This document shows positions 1-11,019 of a stretch of DNA of 26,817 bases, one piece after another. Below the pieces are notes generated by a model. It did no database searches, was not told where the DNA came from, and saw only the letters and a list, made by a program, of their open reading frames with translations. Position 1 is the first letter of the stretch. Each line of letters starts with the position of its first letter. The translations under genes and the position numbers were made by a program. Source of the DNA: Ichthyophonus hoferi (lineage: Eukaryota; Opisthokonta; Ichthyosporea; Ichthyophonida; Ichthyophonidae); the NCBI GenBank assembly GCA_002751075.1, contig NAOQ01000694.1:7569-34385 (forward strand). The letters run 5' to 3'.

Positions 1-167
1 GCGTACTTATTATTTTTATCTTTATTATTAAAATGGTGTTGTACATTTTTTTATCACGCATGCTATATATCTTGGTTACTGAATATGAGATGTAAGATTT
101 AGTTATATTATACAATATGTGTTTTTATGAACATTCTAATAATATCGCCATTATTTCATCCCAACAG

Positions 168-2624
168 ACAACAATTGCACCTTAGTACAGCGGAACCCTG
201 ATATGGGAAATTTCGGAATTGGTCCTTGGTGCAAGGTCAGTCCTTGGGGCACAAAATGTATATGCCTATATAGCTACTTTGCATATGAACACAAATTTTA
301 TTATCAGGCGTACGCAATTATTTATATTGAAACACAAAAGTCTGAAAGAAAAAGTTAGCTGGTGTTTAGCCATTATGATGCATAATACCCGTAACAAATA
401 ATGTTAATATTTTCCCTTGTGTACTACAGTTTGTGCCCCTCTGGGATCATGTGGAAAAGTTCAAAAATGGAGTCAGTGACCACAAATATATAGCTGCTGC
501 CTTCCTGCATTCGTAAGTATTTTCAAAGTTAAAATGCAAAATACATAAGCAAAGCATTGAATTCAAATCGATTTATACTCTATCATCATATATATATTTG
601 AATGCATCTTCAGGACGTACACACTACAATATGATTGAACATAAACAAAACAAATATTGATACAGAATTAAAAAAATACTTCAACACAAGTTATACAAAG
701 GTTATAAATAATCACTCTGCAATCTAACAAATTATTGTTTTACAGAAATAAGTGGGGAATTGAATTCGCTAAACATGCAGCCCGCCGTGCAGCCCTCTGG
801 AACTTTACCTACTTTTATTCTACAAATCTTCTACTTGCAAACAATCCATGGAGATACCTTCCTGAGTATTGGGAGGAGTATTTAGAGTTCTTGCACGAAT
901 ATGCCTTTGTCAAGGTGAAGGGTATAGTTGATATTCCGCCTGTCCCTCTCAAAGCTACAGATAGTGGCTATATACCTGTCCCTGGGTACAACCCCGACCC
1001 AACTTATGTCGATGGTTACAACAAATTTAGCTGCCCTTATAACTGGAAGAATAACGCTCACCCTCACTTTCCTGATATGTTTAATTGTCGTAAGTATTTC
1101 ACTTGCTATGATGATTGGAAGTTCCATCACCTGGCATGTGAAGAACACATGAATTTTGATCCCGTTCTTGGCAAGTGTGTGAGCGAAAGTGTAAATCCAT
1201 GCATCCAGAAGTCAACAGCGAGCGATTCTCCATTTGTCTGTCCAGAGCATTGGAAAGCAGACCCTAACAACAACTATGCCGACACACAGAACTGCACTTT
1301 GTTTTACACCTGTAGTGACAAAGGAATTGAGCACAATATATGCGAGGGTAATTGGCGCTTCAATCCTGAAACACGTTATTGTGTTCCTAAAGACCAAACT
1401 CCTTGCATCCAATATCCCAAAAAGCTTTCGCCTGTACCTGCAATGAAACCCATTGTAATGGATATGATTGAACAGGATGTCGAGCTTATGGCTGAAATTC
1501 CTGAGTTTGCCTCTCCAGTTCCTGCGGTCTTGCCATTTACCTGCCCTTACAATTGGGAACAAGACAGTAACAAATTTTATGCCGACATGTACAATTGCAG
1601 TATGTTTTACACATGTGGTAAAAAAATTACCCATACTTATTGTGCTGGTGGAGAACGTTTTGATCCCATCCTTCGCTATTGCGGTCCTATGGAAAAAGTT
1701 CCTTGCGTTGAGGCCGCCCGGGATTTATCTGGGGCAGTTCCTGAAAAAGTGAAATTTAGCTGCCCTTTCAACTGGAAGAAAGATCCTAACAAATTTTATG
1801 TTGACATATACGATTGCACTAGGTTTTACACCTGTGGTAAAAAAATTACTCTCACTTATTGTACTGGGGATCAGCGTTTTAATCCCATCACTCGCTATTG
1901 TGCTCCTAAAGATAAAGTTCCTTGCGCTGTGGTTGTGAAGGAGGCACATAAAATTGTAACTCCCACTACTACGCGCTTGCCCATCCGTACCTCGACTAAG
2001 CGCATGCCTCTCTCTACCACTGCTAACCCAATTTCTGTTCCTATTGTTACTACGCTCTTGCCCATCCGTACCACTACTAAGCGCTTGCCTATCCCAACCA
2101 CCGCTAACCCAATTCCTCTTCCTATTACTACGCTCTTGCCCATCCGTACCACTACTACGCGCATGCCTGCCCCTACCACCGCTAACCTAATTCCTCTTGC
2201 TATTACTACTCGTTTGCCCATCCGTACCACTACTAAGCGCATATCTGCCTCTACCACCGCTAACCCAATTCCTCTTCTTACTACTACACGCTTGCCCATC
2301 CATACCACTACTAAGCGCCGCGTGCCCATCCGTACCATTACTACTAAGCGCATGCCTGTCCCTACCACTGCTAACCCAATTCCTGTTCCCACCACTACTA
2401 AACACGTGCCCGCACCTGCCGCCACTAAAGACATGCCGTTTGTCTGTCCTCCCAATTGGGAAAAAGACGCTAACAAATATTATATTGACGTATTTGACTG
2501 CCGTATGTTTTATGAGTGTGGTCGTAAGATTATGCGCAATGCATGTAATGGTAACCAACGCTTCAATCCTATCACTCGCTTCTGTGTTGCCCCTGAACAA
2601 GTTCCTTGTTACCAGGCCTTATGA
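168..2624 (+). CDS. Secreted-type protein with five CBM14 (peritrophin-A) chitin-binding domains, 5' end outside window
   Basis: Three exons join in phase: 168-235, 430-512 and 746-2624 (stop TGA). Acceptors are CAACAG, CTACAG and TTACAG. Donors are GTCAGT (weak) and GTAAGT. The first 115 or so visible residues (including NPDMGNFGIGPWCK and NKWGIEFAKHAARRAALW) match no family I can name; they are rich in Trp, Tyr and Phe and could be the end of an enzyme domain. Then come four CBM14 domains (about 1026-1203, 1232-1410, 1538-1707, 1756-1926), a Thr/Pro-rich linker and a fifth domain (2437-2613). Each has the pattern CPxxW, a Tyr-x-Asp followed by a Cys, FYxC, a Cys, RFxP, a Cys and PC, six cysteines in all, as is usual for CBM14. 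The family binds chitin outside the cell, as in peritrophic matrix or cuticle proteins and chitinases. The N-terminus and any signal peptide lie off the left edge. The CBM14 call is firm; the N-terminal function is unknown. Confidence 0.87.
1957..2433 (+). repeat. In-frame Thr/Pro-rich tandem repeat in the linker between CBM14 domains 4 and 5
   Basis: About six imperfect units of roughly 25 codons share a core like LPIRTTTKRMP followed by PTTANPIP. The high Thr and Pro content with basic residues is typical of O-glycosylated, stiff linkers in extracellular chitin-binding proteins. Unit order and spacing vary, so copy number probably changes by slippage or unequal exchange. Confidence 0.85.
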
Positions 2625-3455
2625 TCTTACTGTAGGTCATTAAGTTGTTAGTTAGACTATTCTCATCTTGGTCAAGTTTGCTATTATCTTTACAATATCA
2701 GATCATTTAGCTACTATTATGATTGGTATTACCACCATGAGTCATTCAAAAAATAATTTGTCTTGAATATCGCATGAGGACATAGTTGTTTTGAATTTTG
2801 CAATTACTTAGTGAATATACAATAGGACTTCAAATATAGCATCCAGGATTTTAAGAAGCTTTATGAGCATATTTTGATACAATCCACAAAGGAGGATTTA
2901 AATATAAAATAAACTGCAATACATCCTAATTGTATTTATGTTTATGACAGTATGTAATGTGATAATACAATGAACTGTTTACCTGAATGCTGACAATGTT
3001 GCTACCTTAAAAGTAGTATTGCCTAGTAGGATAGAGTGCAGAAAGGGTGGTATGTAATGTATGTTTAATATACTGTTATGTCCTTAATTGTCAATATTTA
3101 GTTATAATTTAAAATTTAATGGGCTTTTAGCACATTAATTACGATCAGATGGTAGAATTCAGCATTTCTTTTTTAAACATGTCCAAAAAAAATAAAGGAG
3201 AGTGACATAGTACGTTTTTTGTTTTGTTTTGAACATATAATTTGAAGCTCGGTAATAATTCATTGAATGAAGAAGTTAGAGTTTTTTATTGTTGATGGTC
3301 ACATCAACAGGCAAGAGGCTCTCGGTATGTACTACTATGTTGCAAATCTGGGATTTTGCAATAATTGCAAATAAAACTTTTGTTAAACCAAAAATATTTA
3401 GTTAATGTAGCTATTTTTTACATAGCTATAAATATTCAATATTATTAGAAATTAT
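2625..3455. other. Non-coding: 3' UTR of the CBM14 gene and intergenic DNA
   Basis: No supported coding frame. AATAAA on the plus strand occurs near 3190 and again near 3372; either could be the poly(A) signal of the CBM14 gene, giving a 3' UTR of about 550-750 bases. Nothing else recognised. Confidence 0.5.
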
Positions 3456-4085
3456 TGTTACAAATGCAGCTTGGGAAAATAGTGCAATCTGTTGGTGTTA
3501 AATGGCCGTCCAAGATGATTCATCAAAATTGAACTAGCCAATGATAGAGATCTCGCAACTATATAATAGGCCATTTCAGATCATACGTTTTGGGTCCAGG
3601 TAGCACATTGCCTATGCATACTGCCCAAGGCAGGTCCTGCTGACTTGTTTATTAATAAAAATATGTCATAGCTTATCTGTACTCTGCGTATGCAAAGGGA
3701 GACATTAAAATACCCCCTAATTCGGTATGCTCGCTCCTTTTAAACAAATATAGGTCACAGGAACTCTTGTGCCTCTACTTATTATTCCCAACATGGTAGC
3801 AGTGAAAGCTCAAATAGTTTATCATGATCATAAAACCTGGTAATTCTTTAAAGTCAATGACCCACAAATGCCGAAAATATTTCACCTCAACCCCATCCAT
3901 CCACTAACCTCTACATGTGGAGACTCAATTTTATTACACCTATGCACTACTAAATCGGCATTTGAACTACCATACTTCCAGCTTCAAAGTGACACCGGAA
4001 AAAAAGTGTACAACAATTGGGCAACACTATACGCCAGGGCCAGAGCGAAAGCCAGAGCCAGAGCAAGAAAGAACATTTAACAGTT
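3456..4085 (+). mobile_element. Fossil LTR retrotransposon end: LTR plus start of the internal region
   Basis: An LTR of about 338 bp runs from TGTTACA at 3456 to CCCAACA at 3793. It contains a TATA-like CTATATAATA and an AATAAA near 3655. It is directly followed by TGGTAGCAGTG, which looks like a tRNA primer-binding site. A second diverged copy of the whole LTR lies at 22944-23282 in the same orientation. Similarity continues past the LTR (around TTTGAACTACCAT), so some internal sequence is present. No protein domain of a retroelement is recognisable. The element is broken and looks old. Confidence 0.72.
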
Positions 4086-4397
4086 TGTTAAACTGTATTT
4101 TGTTTTATTTTTAATTGAATCATGCCACAGTCACTTCCAAATGCCAACTAATTCATTTGAAGAGCCATTTCTTTCGTAATCATTATTTGACACTGTATGT
4201 AATAATTACGTATTCAAGATTATATATCTACAATTAAGTAATGTAAGGCAGAAACCTATTTGCAATAAGTTGCTACATAAGGAGCCAACCTTATCTAGCA
4301 AGACCTAAAACTCTGCACAAGGCTTTGCATATATCAGTATGTTATTGCTAAATATGACTATGCATACAAGATGAATGAAAAATAATTATAGTAGAAG
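4086..4397. other. Non-coding, nothing recognised
   Basis: AT-rich DNA between the LTR remnant and the first copy of the dispersed repeat. No open frame, RNA gene or repeat is supported. Confidence 0.4.
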
Positions 4398-4712
4398 TTA
4401 ACCAATTACTTGGGAATGGCTAGCAATACCCTTGGTTTAACTAACTAATTAACAATAAGATTATTAAGCAAGTTATACATGTAGTATACTATATTTAGAA
4501 AGCATGAAAGGGGCTCTGTCTGTGACAGGAGGCATCAAATTGTTTCCTGCAGTTTTATAGAATAAAGCTCTTGTATCCTTATTTAGTTCTTTGCTTGCAA
4601 TTGTGGCTATAATCCATAGTGGGTGAAATAAAAACTACAACATAATGAGATAGTAACTACAATATAGGGAGATAATAACCATATAGACTGAAATCAACGG
4701 GAATTGGATGAA
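4398..4712 (+). mobile_element. Dispersed LTR-like repeat, copy 1 (subfamily A)
   Basis: Shares with the other six copies a TTAACTAACTAATTAA-like start, a TAGTATACTATATT block, a GCTCTGTCTGTGACAG palindrome, an AATAAAGCTC signal, TTTAGTTCTTTGCTTGCAATTG, and a tail ending GACTGAAATCAAC. It lies about 100 bases beyond the stop codon of the PUF gene, in antisense orientation to it, so it may overlap the end of that transcript. Best explained as an old solo LTR, but no protein-coding relative is in the window to prove it. Confidence 0.6.
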
Positions 4713-4808
4713 TATCAAAGGGTATAAGCGGAAATCAAGTAACATCAGAAAGCAATTTTTGATGTGCACCAATAGGAATAGATAATTAGTTTTTATCTAT
4801 ATATCTCC

Positions 4809-7800
4809 TCAGGCACGCTGGGCTTTAATTGGAGCTAATACATGTTGTAAGTCACATGATCTATCTTGGGGATTGTTTTTTTGCATCCAATACTGTATCT
4901 TTTTACCATAGACAAGGTGGGCTATCCCAGGAAGAATAGGACCAATGGCTGCCATTAGCTGTAGAAACCATATTTTAATTGTATATTAATACATGATATA
5001 ATAGTTCAAGTTATTAATACATATATAATTAGTTAAGTACATATGTTTTATACAGTACTTAACTATTTTGTACATATTGATTTTGTATGTGATTATACTT
5101 TTAATTATATGACTTATAGTGTATAGTTTAAGTAAATGGGGAATACAACACTTAAAGCATGCATCCTATCTATTAATTCTAATACTATACTCTAGCACAA
5201 ACAATACAGTACTAAACGTAAATTAATTTAGGGGTATTTCATACTAGAAGCAAGACCTTGAGGGAATTACCACAGGTTCATAAAAAAAAAAAAGGAAAAA
5301 ACAAATAAAGAAAAACAAAACAATAAGCCTCTTAGAAAAAATGAGTAGAGAGAGAAAGAAAGAGAGAGAATGAGAGAAAGAGAGAGAGAATGAAAGAAAT
5401 AGGAAGTGGGAAGCGAAATGTACCATTTGTTGTTGATCTGACTGGGCTCTTTCCAAGGCAGTCTGTACCACATAGTTACCATATTGGTCCTGTAATAGAC
5501 GACTGAGGGCTTGCTATTGGTAGATAGTGATGTTACTTATCCGCACTGATATAACACTTTTAATACACCATCCGCTTTGTCTTATACTATTTCTATGTTG
5601 ATGCTTTGTTTTTATTAAAAAATCAAGATATATGTAGAAGAAATACATAACTCTGGAGTCAGGGTTAGATGAAATAGCATAAAAATCAATAACCAATTAA
5701 ATAAACCATTAATTTTCAAAGAATTAATTAACTAACTAATGAATCAGTTAACTAACAGTCAAACTAGCAAGTAGTCTATATAATATGCTATGTCTAGAAA
5801 ATATAAAAGGATTCTGTCACAGACAGAATCCTCCTATTATTTTTCCGTAGTTATAGTAAATAATGCTTTTTCACTTTTATTTAATTCTTTGCTTGCAATT
5901 GTGTGGCTGCCATTAATATTGAGTGAGATAATAACCAAAACACAGTAAGATAATAATTGCAACACAGTAGAATTAAACCTAGAGCACAGCAAGATAATAT
6001 TCATAACACAGTAGGATAACAAACTACAACACAGCAGGATAGTAACTATAACTCAGTAAGATAATAACTACAATACAGTAAGATAAAAACTACAGCGCAA
6101 TAAGATAAGAAATATAAAACAGTAAGATAATAACTACAACACAGTAAGAGGATAACTACATAGGTAGAGGTATAAGTATATGTATCATTATATACATGTG
6201 AATCTTTAGGAATTTTAATATGAAGCCAAACAAGAACAGATAATAAATAAGGGATGGCCACCAGATCGCAGAACAATGGAAGAGATAGTACAAAAATACA
6301 GAGAGGGGAGAGAAAGAGAAAGAGAGTAAAATATATATAGGAGTTACTGGTTCTATTAGTTCCTCAATCAGTAGTCTCCGTGTGTCTGGGTCAGCCGTAT
6401 CCAAACACTGGGTTGCATTAATGATTATAATATTATAAACCCAGAGCTTATCCAATAAATCTATGGATTTGGCTGCCATATATTAAGGTTGACTGGTTGT
6501 GTCATACAGGAAAGAGTACACCATATATGTATATGATGAATGAAAAAATGGAGTTAATGTCTATAAAAGAATTAGTTACTGTATTTTTGATACATATTTA
6601 TATACAAGAAAAAAAATATTGAATCAAAATATATATATGTAAGTGTTACATTTTAAGAAATAAAGCAAAGAAGAAACTGTAAAACACAATATAATCTAAC
6701 GGGCAAAAATATACATAAACATACACATATATATACACACATATAAAAACATAAAACATATACATAACGATATATAGACATTGAAATAAATAAAAGAAAG
6801 AAAGAAATAAAGCAAGATACCAGCTCTATCACATTAGAGGAATACTTCTGAACAGCTAGCTGTGGGACCTGTCCTATAAACTGACGCACCAATCTATTGT
6901 GCATAGAGTGGTGTGGTAGTCTTAAGACGTATTGGATAACATAGTTTCCGTATTGGTCTCCTACAAGCTGCATGGCTTGCTGTAAGATTTCATTTACTAG
7001 GTGTGCCTGCATGTACGTGTGTACGTATGTATGTATGTATGTATGTATGTATGTATGTATGTATGGGTGGGTGCATTGGATATAAAGGTGTGTGTAAGTT
7101 AATTGGAAAGATAGTGATAAAATAAGAGCAATAATAACGGAATTAAATTAGAAATTTTGTATATGCATATATATATATAATAACATATAGGATAGCATAT
7201 ATAATAATATATGTTAGTATATATGACAGTATGAAGGATAAATAGATATTAATGTAAGAGTGGAGATAAGCATTCCGATAAGAGATAAAGGGGCATTAAA
7301 ATAGGTGTCAATACTCGATGGCTCTCGTCTGTTTGGTCTAGACACCGTTGAATCACACAGCATCCATGTTTATGTGTAGCTACCTCTATACAGTGAAGGG
7401 CAATATCATTACAGATAAACTGTAGGATGTGAGAAGGAGAGGGAGAGGGAGGGGCAGAGAGAGAGGAACGGTAAGTGAGTTTGATATAGTCAATAGGTCC
7501 AGGAAGAAGATGATTCTTTGCATACCCTATTGCAGACAGTATATTGTATATTACATATTATACATTGTATTCGTAGAGTAGTTGTTATAAATTTCTTGAA
7601 TGTGTGGATGTTGACTATTGGAGGATATTTAAACAATTGCTGCCCAATTAAAATCCTGTAAATGTACCCAGGTCTATGTTGATTGGATTATGAAATATTA
7701 TGGAAATGAAAGGCGAAAAACCATTGGCGGAGGTGTCTAAAGCAAAAAGAGCAAATAAATTAATGCACAGTTACTATATATATATATATATATATAGGCA

Positions 7801-10800
7801 TACCTCTTTGTCACCTGGGGGCAGATACTGAAGACAGTGTTGTATAACATGATTGCCATGGAGATTATTAATTAGGCAAATCACATGGCCTTGCAAAGCC
7901 TGAACTATTGCATCAATCTAGAGAGGATACATATAAAGAGAAGTAAGTAATATAGAACAGAAAGCATATGGCTAATCTACCCATAGTATCCTTATCCTAT
8001 GTTACCATATGCAATTGCCCAATACATTTCAGCTTGTAGAAATCAAAATATTTCTATTATAAAGGTTGGAAAGGGTTACTACTATATGTTAATCGTCGTA
8101 TAATGCCTATGTCCCCTCCCTCTTCCTGTTATATCGCTTTTACCTCTTCCTGTTCGGTCATATATTCAATCATCCTTTGTATAGCTCGCGTGCCATACGG
8201 GTCTAGCGATAGCTTTACTAAGTCTTTACATACCTGAGGCAGGAAGAGAGAACGAGAAGGAAAAAGAGAAAGGGAGAGGAAGAGGGAGAGAAAGAGAGAA
8301 ATAAAAAAACAGGAAATGGATATGTTCACATTTTCATTTGGGAGATATAGGCAATGTATACAAGTATAAATAAGAAAATATCAACAATACATGTTATAGA
8401 TGGAAGCAACCAAATAAGATACTAAAGAGTAAAGATTATTGAATAGCAAAGAATAAATTCATGTAATGCAGATACTGTTAAAATAATTGGAAGAAGGTTT
8501 ACAGCTATATCTATATATATATATAGACACAAAAACAAACCAGTGGGAGAGCTTAGCTTAATGAAGTGCAATTAATTACGTTTTTAATCATTAGTGTTCG
8601 TAACTTTGTATCACAAATCTCAGCAAGTTTTTGACATAGGTAGTTACCAAAGGGATCTGGGATACGATTAGTTATAACATATTAGTATATATTATATGAC
8701 TGAAGCCCAATAGAAATTGATTACGAAATGTTAGGTTGTTATGGTAGCTATTTCAGAAGGAAGGTAAAGAGCTATAGCAAACTAGATAATGGTTAATTGG
8801 CTTGCTGTAATAGCATATAATCTAAATAAATATGTGACTATATCGTATACAGTTTAATTTATTATACTAAGTAAAGGATTCCACCTATATTCTATTACCC
8901 ATATTATACCTAAAATTTGATCAAGTAGTTTCCCTTTTGCGGTAGTGCGCCTAATAGTTTTTATAGTGTTAATAATGGCAAACAATTAGACAAAGAAATT
9001 ATACCAGGATGACATCAAGCTGCCAGAGTTACTTAATTACATAATTGCTACATGAAATAACAGAATTAATAAAGGATTACAGATGTATATAAGCGTATTA
9101 TTGCTTAATAGGTTCTAGGATACAGCCACTACCTGCTCTATCTCTAAAATATAAAATTAATCCTCATTAAACCATCTGAGTAAAGAGAGTTATAATAACA
9201 CAATAAGGGAAATAAGAAAGGGAGAAGGTAGGTGGTGAGATAGGGAGAGAGAAAGAGAGAGAGAGAGAAAAAAGGAAAAAAAGAAAAAAAAAAAGAGAGA
9301 AAGCCAAACGTACCCTGCATAATGTCGGACCAATGATCACAAACCTCCTCATAGATAATACTAATGTCATCTCTCTCCCCTCCCTCCAATTTCTTTTGGA
9401 GATAACGGCACCCAGAATGGTCCTAAGAGAGAGAAAGGGGGTGAGAGTAAGGGGGGAGTGGGGCACAAGTATGAGGCCACATGTGGTTGGGTAATATCCA
9501 GTTATTGGTTGACTATAATAAATAAGTTTACAAAGAAAACCCGGAATAGACCCTGTTTTTAACTATATCCTAACCTAATAGATTAGGAAAAAATAACTAT
9601 TAAAAATTAATTTTCCAGTGAACATATTCAAGAACATGTATCTATAACACAATAACACTCTACATATACATATTATATATATATGAAAGTCTACACTAAA
9701 ATCATTTTAGTTATGTTCTATCGACTATACTATCGTCATAATACTAAGGGTACAATAGTGACAACCTATAATTGCATTCTGAACAACAGAAGATTTATTA
9801 ATACTCACTTATTGGATATTAAATAATATAAAAACCAGATAAGGAATTATTATATGGGATGACCGATCGATATGCAGACTTAGTTATTAACAGTACCAGG
9901 GAAAATAAGGTATAGACTGTGTTACCTTGCAAAGAGAAGCAATGCTATGCTTAAGGTCCTTTAAAGGCAGGGACATATTTCTACATTGATAGAGGAGAGT
10001 GCGGGAGGGAGAAGGATAGAGAAGGGAGTATATATTAACATGGTTTGAAATAACAAATAAGTTAGGCAATAGGATATTATTAGGCCACTCTATTACATGG
10101 GCAATCATATTGTGACTTTTAAAAAATATTACCAATAAATGATGGAGAATAAAATAACCAAATAGTACAATGTAATATATATAGTATAGAGTATAATAGA
10201 TAAATAGCAAATATATACTCTATTTATAGTATAGGGTATAATAGATAAATAGTACAATATACTATATATAAATAACACGTAAAACATATATAATGTAATA
10301 TATACTTTCCCCAAAGGACAAGGTAGTGCTGTATTGGATAATATAGCATAATAAAATATACTACAATATACTACAATATAGTATAATGAAATATGGTATG
10401 ACGCAATAAATTCGACTACAATAAAATAGACTATAGTATCACATAGTATAATATAATATCATATCATATATATTCTTGGGCATACCTTGGTATATAATCC
10501 AATAGTACAGAACTGTTTTCTGTAGAATCTATTTCTGCTGAGGATAAAACAAAATACATAAAATAATAATAAAAACAAATAAAGAAAAATAGGAACAAAG
10601 AGAAGGAAAGAGAGGGCCGGAGAGAGAGAGGGAGAGAGAGGGAGAGAGGAGGAGAGAAAACATTATCCGCTTTCCATCTCCACATAAGGAAATAATGGAT
10701 AGAGCCAATTGGATAAATAATTATAATTTACTATGTACCATAATATATAAAAAGATAGCTTGATAGGTCTGTTAAACAATAAGTATGATAAAAATATTGT

Positions 10801-10987
10801 CGTTAAAGAAAAGAGATAAATAGATAGTGGGAAAAATACAAACAAGAATCAAAACAATTGGTACAATGCTTCTGTGTATTGGTAATTGGGGTTGATGTAG
10901 GCCATATATTATTGTTATATCTAATATTATTATTACTATTATTATTACTATTACTATTACCATTAATATTACCATTACTATTATTAC

Positions 10988-11019
<32 letters not shown>

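Larger units (their letters stand above)
4809..9980 (-). other. Exons encoding the eight-repeat PUF domain
   Basis: The recognition helices read, repeat 1 to 8: SGCRYLQ, FGNYLCQ, YGTRAIQ, HGNHVIQ, HGCCVIQ, YGNYVIQ, YSSNVIE and YGNYVVQ. The base-contacting triplets (helix positions 12, 13, 16) are therefore CRQ, NYQ, TRQ, NHQ, CCQ, NYQ, SNE and NYQ. Every repeat has intact contact residues, so the domain should be functional. A cap (DLKHSIASLCK) precedes repeat 1, and a C-terminal helix (ILPGIAHLVYGKKIQ) follows repeat 8, both as in known PUF folds. Most repeats sit on their own small exon (60-114 bases); repeats 6 and 7 share an exon, and repeat 7 is split from its last helix. Confidence 0.93.

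Noticed and set aside
1212-2600. Several long open frames on both strands overlapping the CBM14 exon
   Set aside because: They are shadows of the coding frame, kept open by its tandem repeats and codon bias; none has a domain or independent exon structure.
3868-4114. Open frames with an Arg/Ala or Pro/Glu run
   Set aside because: The run comes from a short hexamer repeat inside the LTR-element remnant; I treat it as fossil sequence, not a gene.
5244-5482. Ser/Phe/Leu-rich minus-strand frames
   Set aside because: Only the 22 codons at 5424-5489 are a PUF exon; the rest is translated pyrimidine tract of the intron.
5926-6150. CRISPR-like regular repeat
   Set aside because: Units are contiguous and imperfect without unique spacers, and the genome is eukaryotic; it is a minisatellite.
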